Source: Chaenocephalus aceratus
Taxonomy: Eukaryota; Chordata; Actinopteri; Perciformes; Channichthyidae
Assembly (NCBI GenBank): GCA_023974075.1
Contig: CM043803.1
Location: forward strand, 1,771,495 to 1,835,494
Length of the DNA: 64,000 bases
Direction of reading: 5' to 3'
Shown: positions 34,662-49,866 of the stretch, one piece after another
Layout of the letters: the number at the start of each line of letters is the position of its first letter
How positions within the stretch are numbered: the stretch's first letter is position 1
Made by a program: the position numbers and the translations under genes
The notes under the pieces: model-generated
Databases searched by the model: none
What the model was told of the DNA's origin: nothing
The model's input: the letters and a program-made list of their open reading frames with translations, nothing else

Positions 34662-35441
34662 TTGAAGGACACTAAACCTGTTCGCCTGAGGCCTTACAGG
34701 ATTCCTGAAAGAATGATGGAACCACTGAGGAAGGAGGTGGAGTTGATGTTGGACATGGGAGTCATTGAACCATCTAGAAGTGAGTGGTCAAATCCTATAG
34801 TGCTTGTTCCTAAGAAAAACACCACTGAACCTCGATTCTGCTCGGACATGAGGAAGCTGAACAGCATTTCCTGTTTTGAGTCATACCCTATGCCGCATAT
34901 TGACGAGCTACTGGAGAAGTTGGGGAAAGCTAAGTACATCACAGCTTTAGACCTCTGGAAGGGTTACTGGCAGGTGCCTCTTGAGCCAGCCTGCAAAGAG
35001 TATACAGCTTTTCAGATTGCAGGAATGGGTTTGTTTCATTACACTGTACTACCCTTTGGTCTTCATGGAGCGCCTGCAACCTTTCAAAGATTAATGGACA
35101 TTGTTCTTAATGATTGTAAGAGGTTTGCAGCAGCCTACCTAGATGATGTGGTAATCTACAGTGAATCCGGGGAAGAACATCTGCAGCATCTTAAAGCTGT
35201 GTTGGGCAAGATACAGGGAGCCGGGCTGACCCTGAATGCCAACAAGTGTTCCTGGGCTCAAGAGGAGGTGAAATACCTTGGATACCTGGTTGGACGTGGG
35301 CAAGTACGACCACAAGTGGAGAAGGTAAAGGCCATACAGGTAATACCCAGACCCCAGACAAAGAAGCACCTTTTTAGGCCTGGTGGGGTGCTACAGAAGG
35401 TTTGTTCCCCACTTTGCTACATTAGCTGCCCCACTTACTGA
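34662..35441 (+). pseudogene. Reverse transcriptase of Gmr1-like element
   Basis: Counting from 34662: VRLRPYRIPERMMEPLRKEV (start of the RT domain), SNPIVLVPKK, FCSDMRKLN, D97 in ITALDLWKGYWQVPL (motif A), LPFGLHGAPATFQRLMD (motif B), Y159-L-D-D162 in AAYLDDVVIYS (motif C), and VKYLGYLV (thumb side). All catalytic aspartates remain. The frame breaks at 35370 in a T run; after it a second frame carries GLVGCYRRFVPHFATLAAPL before a stop. The open frame begins with a non-ATG codon, so this is a segment of a polyprotein. Confidence 0.9.
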
Positions 35442-35476
35442 TCTAACAAAAAAATCTCCCACTAAAGTGGTGTGGA

Positions 35477-35956
35477 ATGATGTGTGAAAATGCCTTCCAG
35501 GCATTAAAGAGGCAGATCTGTCAAGCTCCTGTGTTGCAGAGCCCGGACTTCACAAAACAATTTCTTGTGCAAGTTGATGCCTCTGGTGTTGGACTAGGAG
35601 CAGTGCTAGCCCAAGGAGAGCCTGGCGAAGAGAAGCCTATACTGTTCCTGAGTAAGAAACTGTTTGACCGGGAAAAAAAGTACTCTACGGTGGAAAAAGA
35701 GGGACTGGCTATAAAGTGGGCTATAGATTCATTGAAGTATTACCTTTTTGGAAGAGAGTTTGTGTTGCAGACAGACCACAGACCTTTGAAGTGGATGCAA
35801 TCTAAGCAGCATCAGAATGCAAGGATTCTACGTTGGTGCCTAGCCCTCCAGCCATACCAGTTCACCATACAGTATTGTCCCGGTAAGAACAATCTTATAG
35901 CTGACTATCTTTCTCGTTTGCCTGACCTGTGCAAGCCAGAGGGGGAGGAGGTGTGA
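35477..35956 (+). pseudogene. RNase H domain of Gmr1-like element
   Basis: Catalytic residues visible: D34 (FLVQVDASGVGLGAV), E75 (YSTVEKEGLAIKWAI), D100 (LQTDHRPLKW) and D143 (NLIADYLSRLP). It ends at EGEEV and a stop directly before the purine tract and 3' LTR, with no integrase after it, confirming that integrase lies upstream. A frame change near 35475 separates it from RT. Confidence 0.9.
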
Positions 35957-35958
35957 AA
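35936..35958 (+). promoter_or_regulatory. Polypurine tract
   Basis: AGAGGGGGAGGAGGTGTGAAA ends at the 3' LTR and would prime plus-strand cDNA. It overlaps the RNase H stop codon. Confidence 0.7.
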
Positions 35959-36694
35959 TGGGAGGAAGCGCACACACTCCCTCACTAACATGTTGGTCTT
36001 AACTATTTGTTTGTTAAGAAAGGTAGTACATGTTTTTTTCTGAGTTGCCTTTATTTCAGTTAAAGTTATAAAAACAGTTTACATAGACAAACTAATAAAA
36101 TGCGTCTAAATTCGTTTGTCAGTCTGTAAAACACACAAGCACCAAGTAATCACCATTTCCTTTGTTCAGACCTGGAGGCCATCTTGTCCCAGTGCTCAAA
36201 GGGAGAGCACGCCTCCAAAGTACTCCTTATATGTGCCGTATGAGTAGGCGGAGTCTTGGACGCGATTGGTCAGGAAATGTGTGATTTTATGAGTGTCAAT
36301 TAAGTTAAAAACTATCCGTTTTAAGCAGACCTTGTTGTTCTTGAAGGTATAATATTTATGGCGATGCAATAATGAATTTACTTAAGCCTTTAGGGTTTTA
36401 TTAAAGGTAGACAACAGTGTTTTATTTTGTATTTAAGCCTTCACTCCGCTTTCAGAACCATGACCTGATTGGCCAGGTTGGAGTGGGAAGGCGGGCAGTC
36501 TCCTATAAATGTGGTTGGGAAGAGAGGGGAAGGGGCATTCGTTTTTGTGTTTGTTCCTTGATGGTGAATGCAGCACCAGGCATGCAGTTTCTGTGGAATA
36601 ATGTGGAAGGCTAAGAATAAAATGCCTGTTTATTTTTTGCAAGAAAACCCTCTCTCCACGTATCGTTCTTTCACCTGCACCTCACATCGTAACA
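35959..36694 (+). repeat. 3' LTR (736 bp)
   Basis: TGGGAGGAAGCGCACAC to CATCGTAACA. The first ~155 bp differ at about two positions from the 5' LTR and the last ~125 bp at about six plus two small indels. The centre (about 36113-36565), including CTCCTTATATGTGCCGTATG and a second TCCTATAAATGTGG TATA-like site (36500-36513), is absent from the 5' LTR. Confidence 0.9.
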
Positions 36695-37017
36695 ATCATA
36701 TTTATATATGTTTAGTAGCTTGTGGAAGTGCGCTTCAAAATATTTGATCTTGTTTATTGGTATTTATTATTTGGATATTATTTATTTATAATGTATTTAA
36801 TTTATTTTTTTATTGGTTTTTCAGTTGAATTATACGTTCAGGGTAATCAACAGTTAAAAAGATACTGTTCAATTTATTATTTATTTTAAAGTTCAATAAA
36901 TGGATGTTTTCAAAGTCAATGAATAATCGTATTTAATAATCGTGATACTGTATCAATTATTGACCAAAATAATCGTCATTATGATTTGTGCCATAATCGA
37001 GCAGCCCTAGAAGAATA

Positions 37018-37770
37018 TATGTAAGTCTTTTAACACTATTGGGCTGCAAATTATATTTTCAAACGGGATGTTTTCAGTTTTAACATTATATCGGTACCAA
37101 GAAGTACAACCGGTGTGTTTTGGGATTATAACCCTGGCTGACATTTCTGGTGTGTACATTTCCCATTGCTAATATCAGCAGCACATTGCTTACATTAGCC
37201 TTAACTGAGTGCATCCAGGTCTGCTGGTAACATAATGAATTAAGTGTTTGAAAAAAAAATGAAATCAAAGAGATTTTTTTACTTGAGATTTTATCATTTG
37301 TATAATTATCTTTTCAATTTTAGGTCTGGTCAAATAGTAAAAACCCATCACATGACGCAGTGTAGAGTGTTTATCGTTTAAATGACGGTATGATTCGTGA
37401 AAATTCTGAACATGCTTTTGTGTTTGCATCTGTCAGTTCACACATGGAACTACAGTATGTAGGTGTATTTGACTGTTTTCAGGCTGAAGAGATGATGTGG
37501 GGGGGTCAGTCAGTCACCCCCCAGTTTGAGTGAGTGGACTGGGACCACATGACCCTATTTTAACTGTATCAGATCGAGGTGGCCTCTCCAAATCATGTCC
37601 CTGTCACACACACTAGCGGCACCCACCCCCAGCATTTTTCCAAAATATAAGACATATGCTTTGAGCAGTACTTTAAAGTTTCCTGCTGTAGTTGCTACAA
37701 TTTTCTTTTGTTTCCTTGCATAATTGAAATATGTATTTCTATATTATTCCCAACTAACCTAAAAAGAGAC
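37018..37770. other. No gene seen
   Basis: AT-rich spacer. A short G7/C6 stretch lies at 37500-37522. No exon or repeat ends. Confidence 0.4.
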
Positions 37771-38593
37771 TTAAAGGTGGGGTAGGTAAGTTTCAGAAAC
37801 CGGCTCGAGATACACTTTTTGTTATATTCCATGGAATGCTCTTAACATCCCGATAGCAATGAATATCTTAAGTGCTTTGACAAAAAATCCATAAAAAAAA
37901 GTCATCTGTGGAAGCCGTAATACTGTAAAAAGTACAACGCCCGGCTAAACGGATTGGATTGCCGCCCTGTCTGTCAGCCTTCCATCTCGTGCACGCACAA
38001 ATGTATCTCGTGCCGTCATTGGGCGTGCATTGCAGCAGTACTTCAATGACTCGCCAGCAACAGGCGGCCACTTTCACCAGTCTGCTGACGTCATGTGCGC
38101 GTTCATGTGTGTTGGAGGAGGTGCTCTGTAAGGAAGTCTGAAGGAAGGGGCGGATTATTTTCGGCTGTGTTCTTTCAAATGTTAGTGCACTCGAGCCGGT
38201 TTCTGAAAAGATGGGGTAGGTACATTTGAGAAACCGGCTTGAGATCGCTAGAATTTGAAAATACACAACCGGAGAAAATCTGCCACTTCCTCACAGAGCC
38301 CCTCCTCCAACACACACGAACGCGCACATGACCAATGAGGGCACGAGATAGGTTTGTGCCCCGATGGAAGGCTGACAGGCAGGTAGGCCATCCAATCAGT
38401 TTAGCCGGGCCGACTAAACGGATTGGATGTACTTTTTACAGTATTACGGCTTCTACAGATGAATTTTTTTTATGAATTTTTTCTCAAAGCACTTAAGATA
38501 TTCATTGCTATCGGGATGTTAAGAGCATTCCATGGAATATAACAAAAAGTGTATCTCGAGCCGGTTTCTGAAACTTACCTACCCCACCTTTAA
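37771..38593. mobile_element. TTAA-ended foldback MITE (piggyBac/Kolobok-like target)
   Basis: TTAAAGGTGGGGTAGGTAAG (37771) is mirrored by CTTACCTACCCCACCTTTAA (to 38593). The arms stay near-identical for about 100 bp (GAGATACACTTTTTGTTATA, ATTCCATGGAATGCTC) and homologous for about 180 bp. TTAA at both ends suggests a TTAA target duplication. A second internal end-like segment (GATGGGGTAGGTACATTTGA, 38211) shows that two copies are fused or nested. The copy at 19474-19815 is a shorter relative. Non-coding. Confidence 0.85.
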
Positions 38594-44352
<5,759 letters not shown>

Positions 44353-44366
44353 ACGACCATATAGGT

Positions 44367-44901
44367 CAGGGGTGTCAAACTCAAGGCCCGGGGGCCACAT
44401 TCGGCCCGCGACTTCATTTTATGTGGCCCCACAAGAGCTTGCAAAGAATATAACATGTTTATTATACGGTTACATGCTACAGAAGCATGTTGCCCATAGA
44501 CTACATGTCCCACAATGCATCTCAAATATGACTTTTTTCTCAGAATTTGCCTTTTTTTCTTCAAAATATGCATTTTTTCATAGAATTCCATTCCTCAAAA
44601 TGTCACTTCTATTTCTTTTTTCTCCAGAATTTGGCTTTTCTTTTTAAATCATTTTGGGACATACTAGACTTGCAATTATTTGCCCTAGACTTCTGCTTTC
44701 AGACGTAGTTAATTATGAAGTTATTACCCTATCCAATGATAATCCAATGCAGAGGCAATGATGTAATATAATACATTATTTTATATATATGATATATTTA
44801 TATATGTATTTTTATATAGTCTTAAAGTTACAACCGGCCCTTTGAGTGCAACCATAATGCTGATGTGGCCCGCGATGAAATTCAGTTTGACACGACCCCT
44901 G
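44367..44901. mobile_element. hAT MITE with perfect 8-bp duplication
   Basis: Starts CAGGGGTGTCAAACTCAAGG and ends TTTGACACGACCCCTG. It is flanked directly by ATATAGGT at 44359-44366 and 44902-44909, an exact 8-bp duplication. The inside carries GGCCCGCGACTTCA and its inverted counterpart TGGCCCGCGATGAA. Non-coding, 535 bp. It interrupts the left arm of the long-inverted-repeat element. Confidence 0.95.
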
Positions 44902-45680
44902 ATATAGGTCGATTGTTTAGCAGCTAAATACGACCCAGTCACGTTTTAAAGTGTAGCACCTCTAGTGGTCGTGTAAGAAACAACATGCTCCTGTCGATTG
45001 CAAACGCTCCGGAGGGTCGTTTATTCACAAATAACCCTCTGGAAAATCCTAAATTGTGGAATAGTTTGGCCATTAAAATGCTTTTTTATTAGATTTCTAG
45101 CGAGAAGTGTATATTGTACTTTTATAATCTACATCCAGTGGATGTGTAGGATCTACAGTTTTATAGATATACGAAGATGATTTGAAGTCTCGCCAGGAGA
45201 ACGTGCACTGTATATGGGGCAGCTTCCATGTAAAGTTAGCGTGGGTGAAAACAGTATTTCCGGTCTCGAAGTTTTCATAATAAAACCGGAAGTATTCCCC
45301 CCACACTGTCAAATGATTACACAGTGATATCTCCATTACTCATCCACTAAAAAACATCAGTTAATTACACAATATTGATTGGTTTAAATTGTATACAATG
45401 CAGTGTTGTTAACCTTCGATTCGGAGAAACAAATTGTTTTTTCGGAGTTTAGACACTACAGAGTTTCCGAAGACACTACACTAACCAGAATCCCCAGCTA
45501 TCGTTTGGGACTACAACATCCGCCTTGCTTTACAAACCCCGTGATTAGCCCACATGCTCTGTGATTGGATGTTGGAGTGGCAGTGCGACAAAGTTACGCC
45601 GAGTATCAAACAGCTCTTTGAAATGGAATGGAACCACGCCAGACTATCCAAAACTGGACTTGGACGGGTCCAGCCCAGCG

Positions 45681-45701
45681 CCCCCCCCCCCCCCCCCCCC
45701 C
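45681..45701 (+). repeat. C21 homopolymer
   Basis: About 21 consecutive C in the centre of the long-inverted-repeat element. It is likely to be unstable in length and prone to sequencing error. Confidence 0.9.
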
Positions 45702-47177
45702 AGAATTACACATGCTGGCTATTGTGTGTTTCGAAACATGTTCTTTGGCACGTCTCTACTTGGAATTGTAGTTTTAAAAAGATGTTTTCGTATTTCCCAC
45801 AATTAGAAGTTGCCAGTATTAAACTGTATAAATCCCTGGAGGTTTAGTTACACCTGAGTAAAATTCAGCCTTATCAGTTTGTCTGTTTTGCACATCCTCC
45901 TGTTAATATCTTTGGACGTCCTGCACTAAACTGTTTTATTGTAGAGATCACAACAGTATCTTCTTGATATTTTCTATTCTATATTTCTATCATTGACCCC
46001 TATTTTGTATGTAGGTTACTCTTAATATTTAAATGTTTTCATCAAATATAACTTATTCAACAACTAAATTCAATAACGTGCTTTAACCACTAGGAGGTGC
46101 GGTTTAGACCAGTGGTCTAGTTAATAAAACATAATAATATCAAACATAATATGACTATTCATTTCATTGTGAAATTAAAACAGAACGGTAAAGGAAAATA
46201 CAGTTTCAGTCTCTCGATGTGAAGCTTATGCATTGTACCATGAACTTGTATAGACCTGTAACAGTCAACTGCACGAGGAGTTGGAAAGGTAGTTCAGAAA
46301 ATCAGTAATATCTTTAAAAACTACAAAAAAGTCCCTTTCTATCAGCTGTTCACCGTTATGGTGTAAATACAGACTATCTACTAATTGGATCAAATATAAA
46401 AGTCAGCCGAATTAGTGTTGATACTGCAAGGAGACGTATTGTGTGAAAAGAAATGGAAGATGTTGTTTAATTGTTGATATATTTATGGTCCACGTCACGT
46501 ATTCAGTTTTGGCGGCATCTCTTCCAGTTTGTCAAAAGGTCTTCTGATCAGGGCTCTATAAATACATATCTAGGGCAGGTATGTAATATTTAATGCAGCC
46601 GAACCGTGTATTACAATTCCGTTATGTGATGACTTTCAAAGAGAAAAGCAAGAACACTCGGAATAAAGTATTATTTTATTTTTTAAAAATGTGTCTCTCA
46701 GAATCGAAAGAGAAAAACCTATGGGAAAAACACAAAAGCATTGTACACAATTTAAACCAATTAATGTCGTATAATTAACTAGGATAAACTGATGTTTTTT
46801 AGTGGATGAGTAGTGCAGATATCACTGTTAAATCATTTGATCATTGGTTTTATTATGAAAACGGCGAGACCGGAAATACTGTTTTCAACCCGTAACTTTA
46901 CATGGAAGCTTGCCGCATATACACGTTCTCCTCCTCTACAATATATACTTCTCGCTAGAAATCTAATCATAAGGCGTTTTAATGGCCAAACTATCCTATA
47001 ATTTAGGATTTTACAGAGAGGGTTATTTGTGAATAAACAACCCTCTGTAACGTTTGCATTCAACGGGAGCACTCGAGGCCGACAATTTTAAAACGTAATT
47101 ATAGGTCGTATTAAGCGCTTGAACAAACGACATATTTGGTCGTAATAAGGGCTTAAACAATCGACCCATTTGGTCGT

Positions 47178-48230
47178 ATGAGTTGGAGGACTTGTTGTAT
47201 TTTTTCCATGTCAGTGGGACAAAGATGAACTGTCAGGTGTCTTAGAGGCATTTCATGCAGGTGGATTCCCTGCTGAAGACCCTTGTGATCGTCAGTGGCT
47301 GCCTGTTCGTGATCAAATATTAAAGTAGAATCCAGTTCTGACAGTAAAAACTGGCACCTCCACCCTAACACCAACTTTAACCTTCTTATATCCATAATGG
47401 ATCATGTGTTATGGATTAGACGGTATGAATGATTTGCAATGCATGGAGACACTGCATGAAGCTTAATATTTCATACAGGATTCCAAAGGATGTCCTTGGT
47501 GTTCCAGTGCAACGCTAATGCAGAATTAGACAATTATACATGAGAATGAAATGAAAGATTTATGGAGACGGTGGTTCACCTCTGCCTCACCCTTAATGTT
47601 TGTGGGTAGACCAACCTGTGGGGTCATGGAGAGGTCACATGACTGTGAAGAATCTTTTTTTGATTTTGCTTTATCCAGTCATATCCTACTACAACATACA
47701 TACATTTTCTGAACAGAATGGCTTTACGTTTGTGTACAGTTTACTTGCTAAAGGATGCAGGAACAAATTAGGTTTTCTTAATTCCAATAATTTACTATAG
47801 AACAATAAATGGGCAGAAGCATGTGGACAATCTTGTCACATATAAATTGCAATTATCCAGTGTTTCACAAGGAAAAGCAAGAGATTATAGCAAAATCAGG
47901 AAAAATAAACTAGGGATGCACAATATTTGCTTTTTGCCGTCAATATTTTCTAACTCATTTTGTCCAATTGCTATTACAGGTGTACACATTTCTCTTTTTT
48001 CTAATTGCAAAGAAGATAAGTTTCTCCTGACGAGGAATTAACATATTAATATGCCTTTCTAGGAATTTGTAGTTTGCCCTGTCATGCTCCATATAAACAA
48101 TGGTTTTCCGAGTTTGTTTTGGAAGAACTTGATTGTCCTGCAATTGTCCTACTGTAACTCTGTCCAACAACTTTGGGATTAATTGAACCAGACCTGATGA
48201 CCACATATTACCTATGTTTACCTATGTTTT
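47178..48230. other. No gene seen
   Basis: AT-rich spacer. No exon or repeat boundary recognised. Confidence 0.4.
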
Positions 48231-48875
48231 GAGTGGGTCGAGGAAGTCACGCAGCGTCAGAAAATAAAACCCTCTCTCTTTTCCTCCGTACCCAAATCTC
48301 TAAAAACGGGGCTACAACGGAGCTGATCCAGATTTGCGTCCGATATGACGTAATATCTGAAATGTGGACCCACGGCCCTATCAGAAACGTTGCTATCAGA
48401 AACAATGCCCGACTGTTTTGGACGTAATATGGTCGGTGCATGTTTACATTAGCATCGCTAACACTCAAAGCTAACCTGTACTGGAGAGCATGTGTGTGAA
48501 GAAGCAGGAAATAAAAAGGAACTCACCTTGTGGTATAACCGGCAAGAGAGAAAGCCTTTGAGCTCCAGACTGTTTCAGAAATAATCCTTGATAATCCATG
48601 ATATGGCGTTTCATCACCGCAGTAGTATGCCGGTAGAATCTCCCGCTTGAGCTCAGCCCTCTCCTCTTTTTTTTTATTAATTTTTTTTTAAAGCTTTATA
48701 CCCCAAATCAGCAATTTTGAAATAGGAAGTGAAATAGAGGGATATGAGGCATGGCTAGAATGGGTGATCTGTTTGGTATTTTGAGCAAAACACTTCATAG
48801 ACATGTTTTTAATATATTTGTATATATCTGAGACCTCTGCTATTGCCTAAGAATAGCATGATAGGTGACCTTTAA
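48231..48875. mobile_element. TTAA-type MITE, right portion
   Basis: The right end reads AGCATGATAGGTGACCTTTAA, a TTAA terminus. Upstream are ATATCTGAGACCTCTGCTAT, AACACTTCATAGACATG and a CACCTTGTGGTATAACCGGC segment that looks like fish repeat sequence. The left terminus was not found, so the start is approximate. Confidence 0.5.
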
Positions 48876-49599
48876 CATCTAGTGGAATGATTAGAACCAG
48901 ATAAGCATAGCAGAAGATCAATACCAATTGATTTGGTATGAGCTGTTTGTAACCACATAGTTGTAATTTTCGGGCATCTTCAGAACTTTGGCCATTGACA
49001 GTTGGTTATAACATACTCAAAGTTCCATATACTGCAAGAAACAAGGAGCCAAAACTCAAAACTGCACTGGAGTCCATCTTTCATCCTATACTTTAACTCA
49101 TTATAGTAATGATGTTGAAACAGACATTCTACTATTGTAGAGGGGTAACGGAAAATGATAGCTATGTACTGTAGGGTTACCTATTATATTAAGTAGAAAA
49201 AAGGTTGCAGCATGACCTGTTTGAGATGATTTGTCTTACCTGACATGGCAACACCCTGCTATTGGACTGATAAAGTGTACAGTCCTTAACTGGTCATAAC
49301 ATACTTTCAGCTAATTGTTATTCTCTGTTATTCCCCCATAACACCTTGATATAAACTTGACTGGCAATATTTTACTCTTGCCTGTAAACCTCTCCATCCA
49401 TTCTTCCAGCGCTCCCGATTGACGCCTGCAGTCCCTGGGGCCACGCTGTGCTTGCTGAAGCGCTGTGTTGTGAGCGAGTGCACTGCCCGCCATCAATATG
49501 GGTGAGTTACAGAGGTCAGCGGTTCAAACGCAGTTCACCGCTCCACGCCGTCACTAGCTGCAGATTACGTGTGTTGGAGTGTTAGATCGTGTAAACGAC

Positions 49600-49601
<2 letters not shown>

Positions 49602-49657
<56 letters not shown>
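49602..49657. repeat. (GT)n microsatellite
   Basis: About 28 GT units after a GTGC start. Confidence 0.95.
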
Positions 49658-49658
<1 letters not shown>

Positions 49659-49811
49659 ATTGCAGCCTACTCTATGTATTTATTTGGCTCGCGTGTTTAC
49701 ATAATCAGCCACAGCACTGAGGATTTCGATCTCTGGCCTGGGCCTTCTACCAGCCGTTATAATGAAGACCATGTTGTCAGTGGGGCATGTGGGACAACCA
49801 GCACTGATTCC

Positions 49812-49813
<2 letters not shown>

Positions 49814-49865
<52 letters not shown>
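49814..49865. repeat. (GT)n microsatellite
   Basis: About 26 GT units, 160 bp from the previous run. Confidence 0.95.

Positions 49866-49866
<1 letters not shown>

Larger units (their letters stand above)
30062..36694 (+). mobile_element. Gmr1-like Ty3/gypsy retrotransposon (IN before RT)
   Basis: Two LTRs flank gag, protease, integrase, then reverse transcriptase and RNase H. Integrase upstream of RT is the copia-like order known in the Gmr1 group of deuterostome Ty3/gypsy elements. A SCAN-like capsid region supports the same group, since SCAN domains derive from Gmr1-type gag. Frame breaks near 31725, 33250, 34413-34450, 34655, 35370 and 35475 prevent expression. ATCA borders both outer ends (30057-30060; 36695-36698), a possible 4-bp target duplication, though one base of the left junction is ambiguous. 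It is inserted in the hAT-like MITE. Confidence 0.85.
29892..37009. mobile_element. hAT-like MITE split by an LTR retrotransposon
   Basis: The left piece starts TAGGGCCGTGCAATTAATCG (29892 to about 30061) and the right piece ends ATAATCGAGCAGCCCTA (36695-37009). The termini are inverted copies carrying multiple AATCG motifs. The direct flanks are GAAGAATA at 29884-29891 and at 37010-37017, a perfect 8-bp duplication that supports hAT-type integration. The MITE alone would be about 485 bp; a 6.6-kb retrotransposon lies inside it. Confidence 0.9.
44353..47177. mobile_element. Long-inverted-repeat DNA element (~2.8 kb)
   Basis: The left arm (44353 to about 45394, excluding the inserted hAT MITE) and right arm (about 46737-47177) are inverted relatives over 440-500 bp. 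Matching landmarks: ACGACC...GGTCGATTGTTTA at the tips, TATTCACAAATAACCCTCTG, TTTGGCCATTAAAATG, AGATTTCTAGCGAGAAGT, CATGTAAAGTTA, AAAACATCAGTTAATTA and GGTTTAAATTGT. Arm identity looks about 75-85%. The 1.3-kb centre encodes no recognised transposase. No target duplication was visible, so the superfamily (MuDR-like or foldback) is open. The right tip has tandem GGTCGTA subrepeats. Confidence 0.8.
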
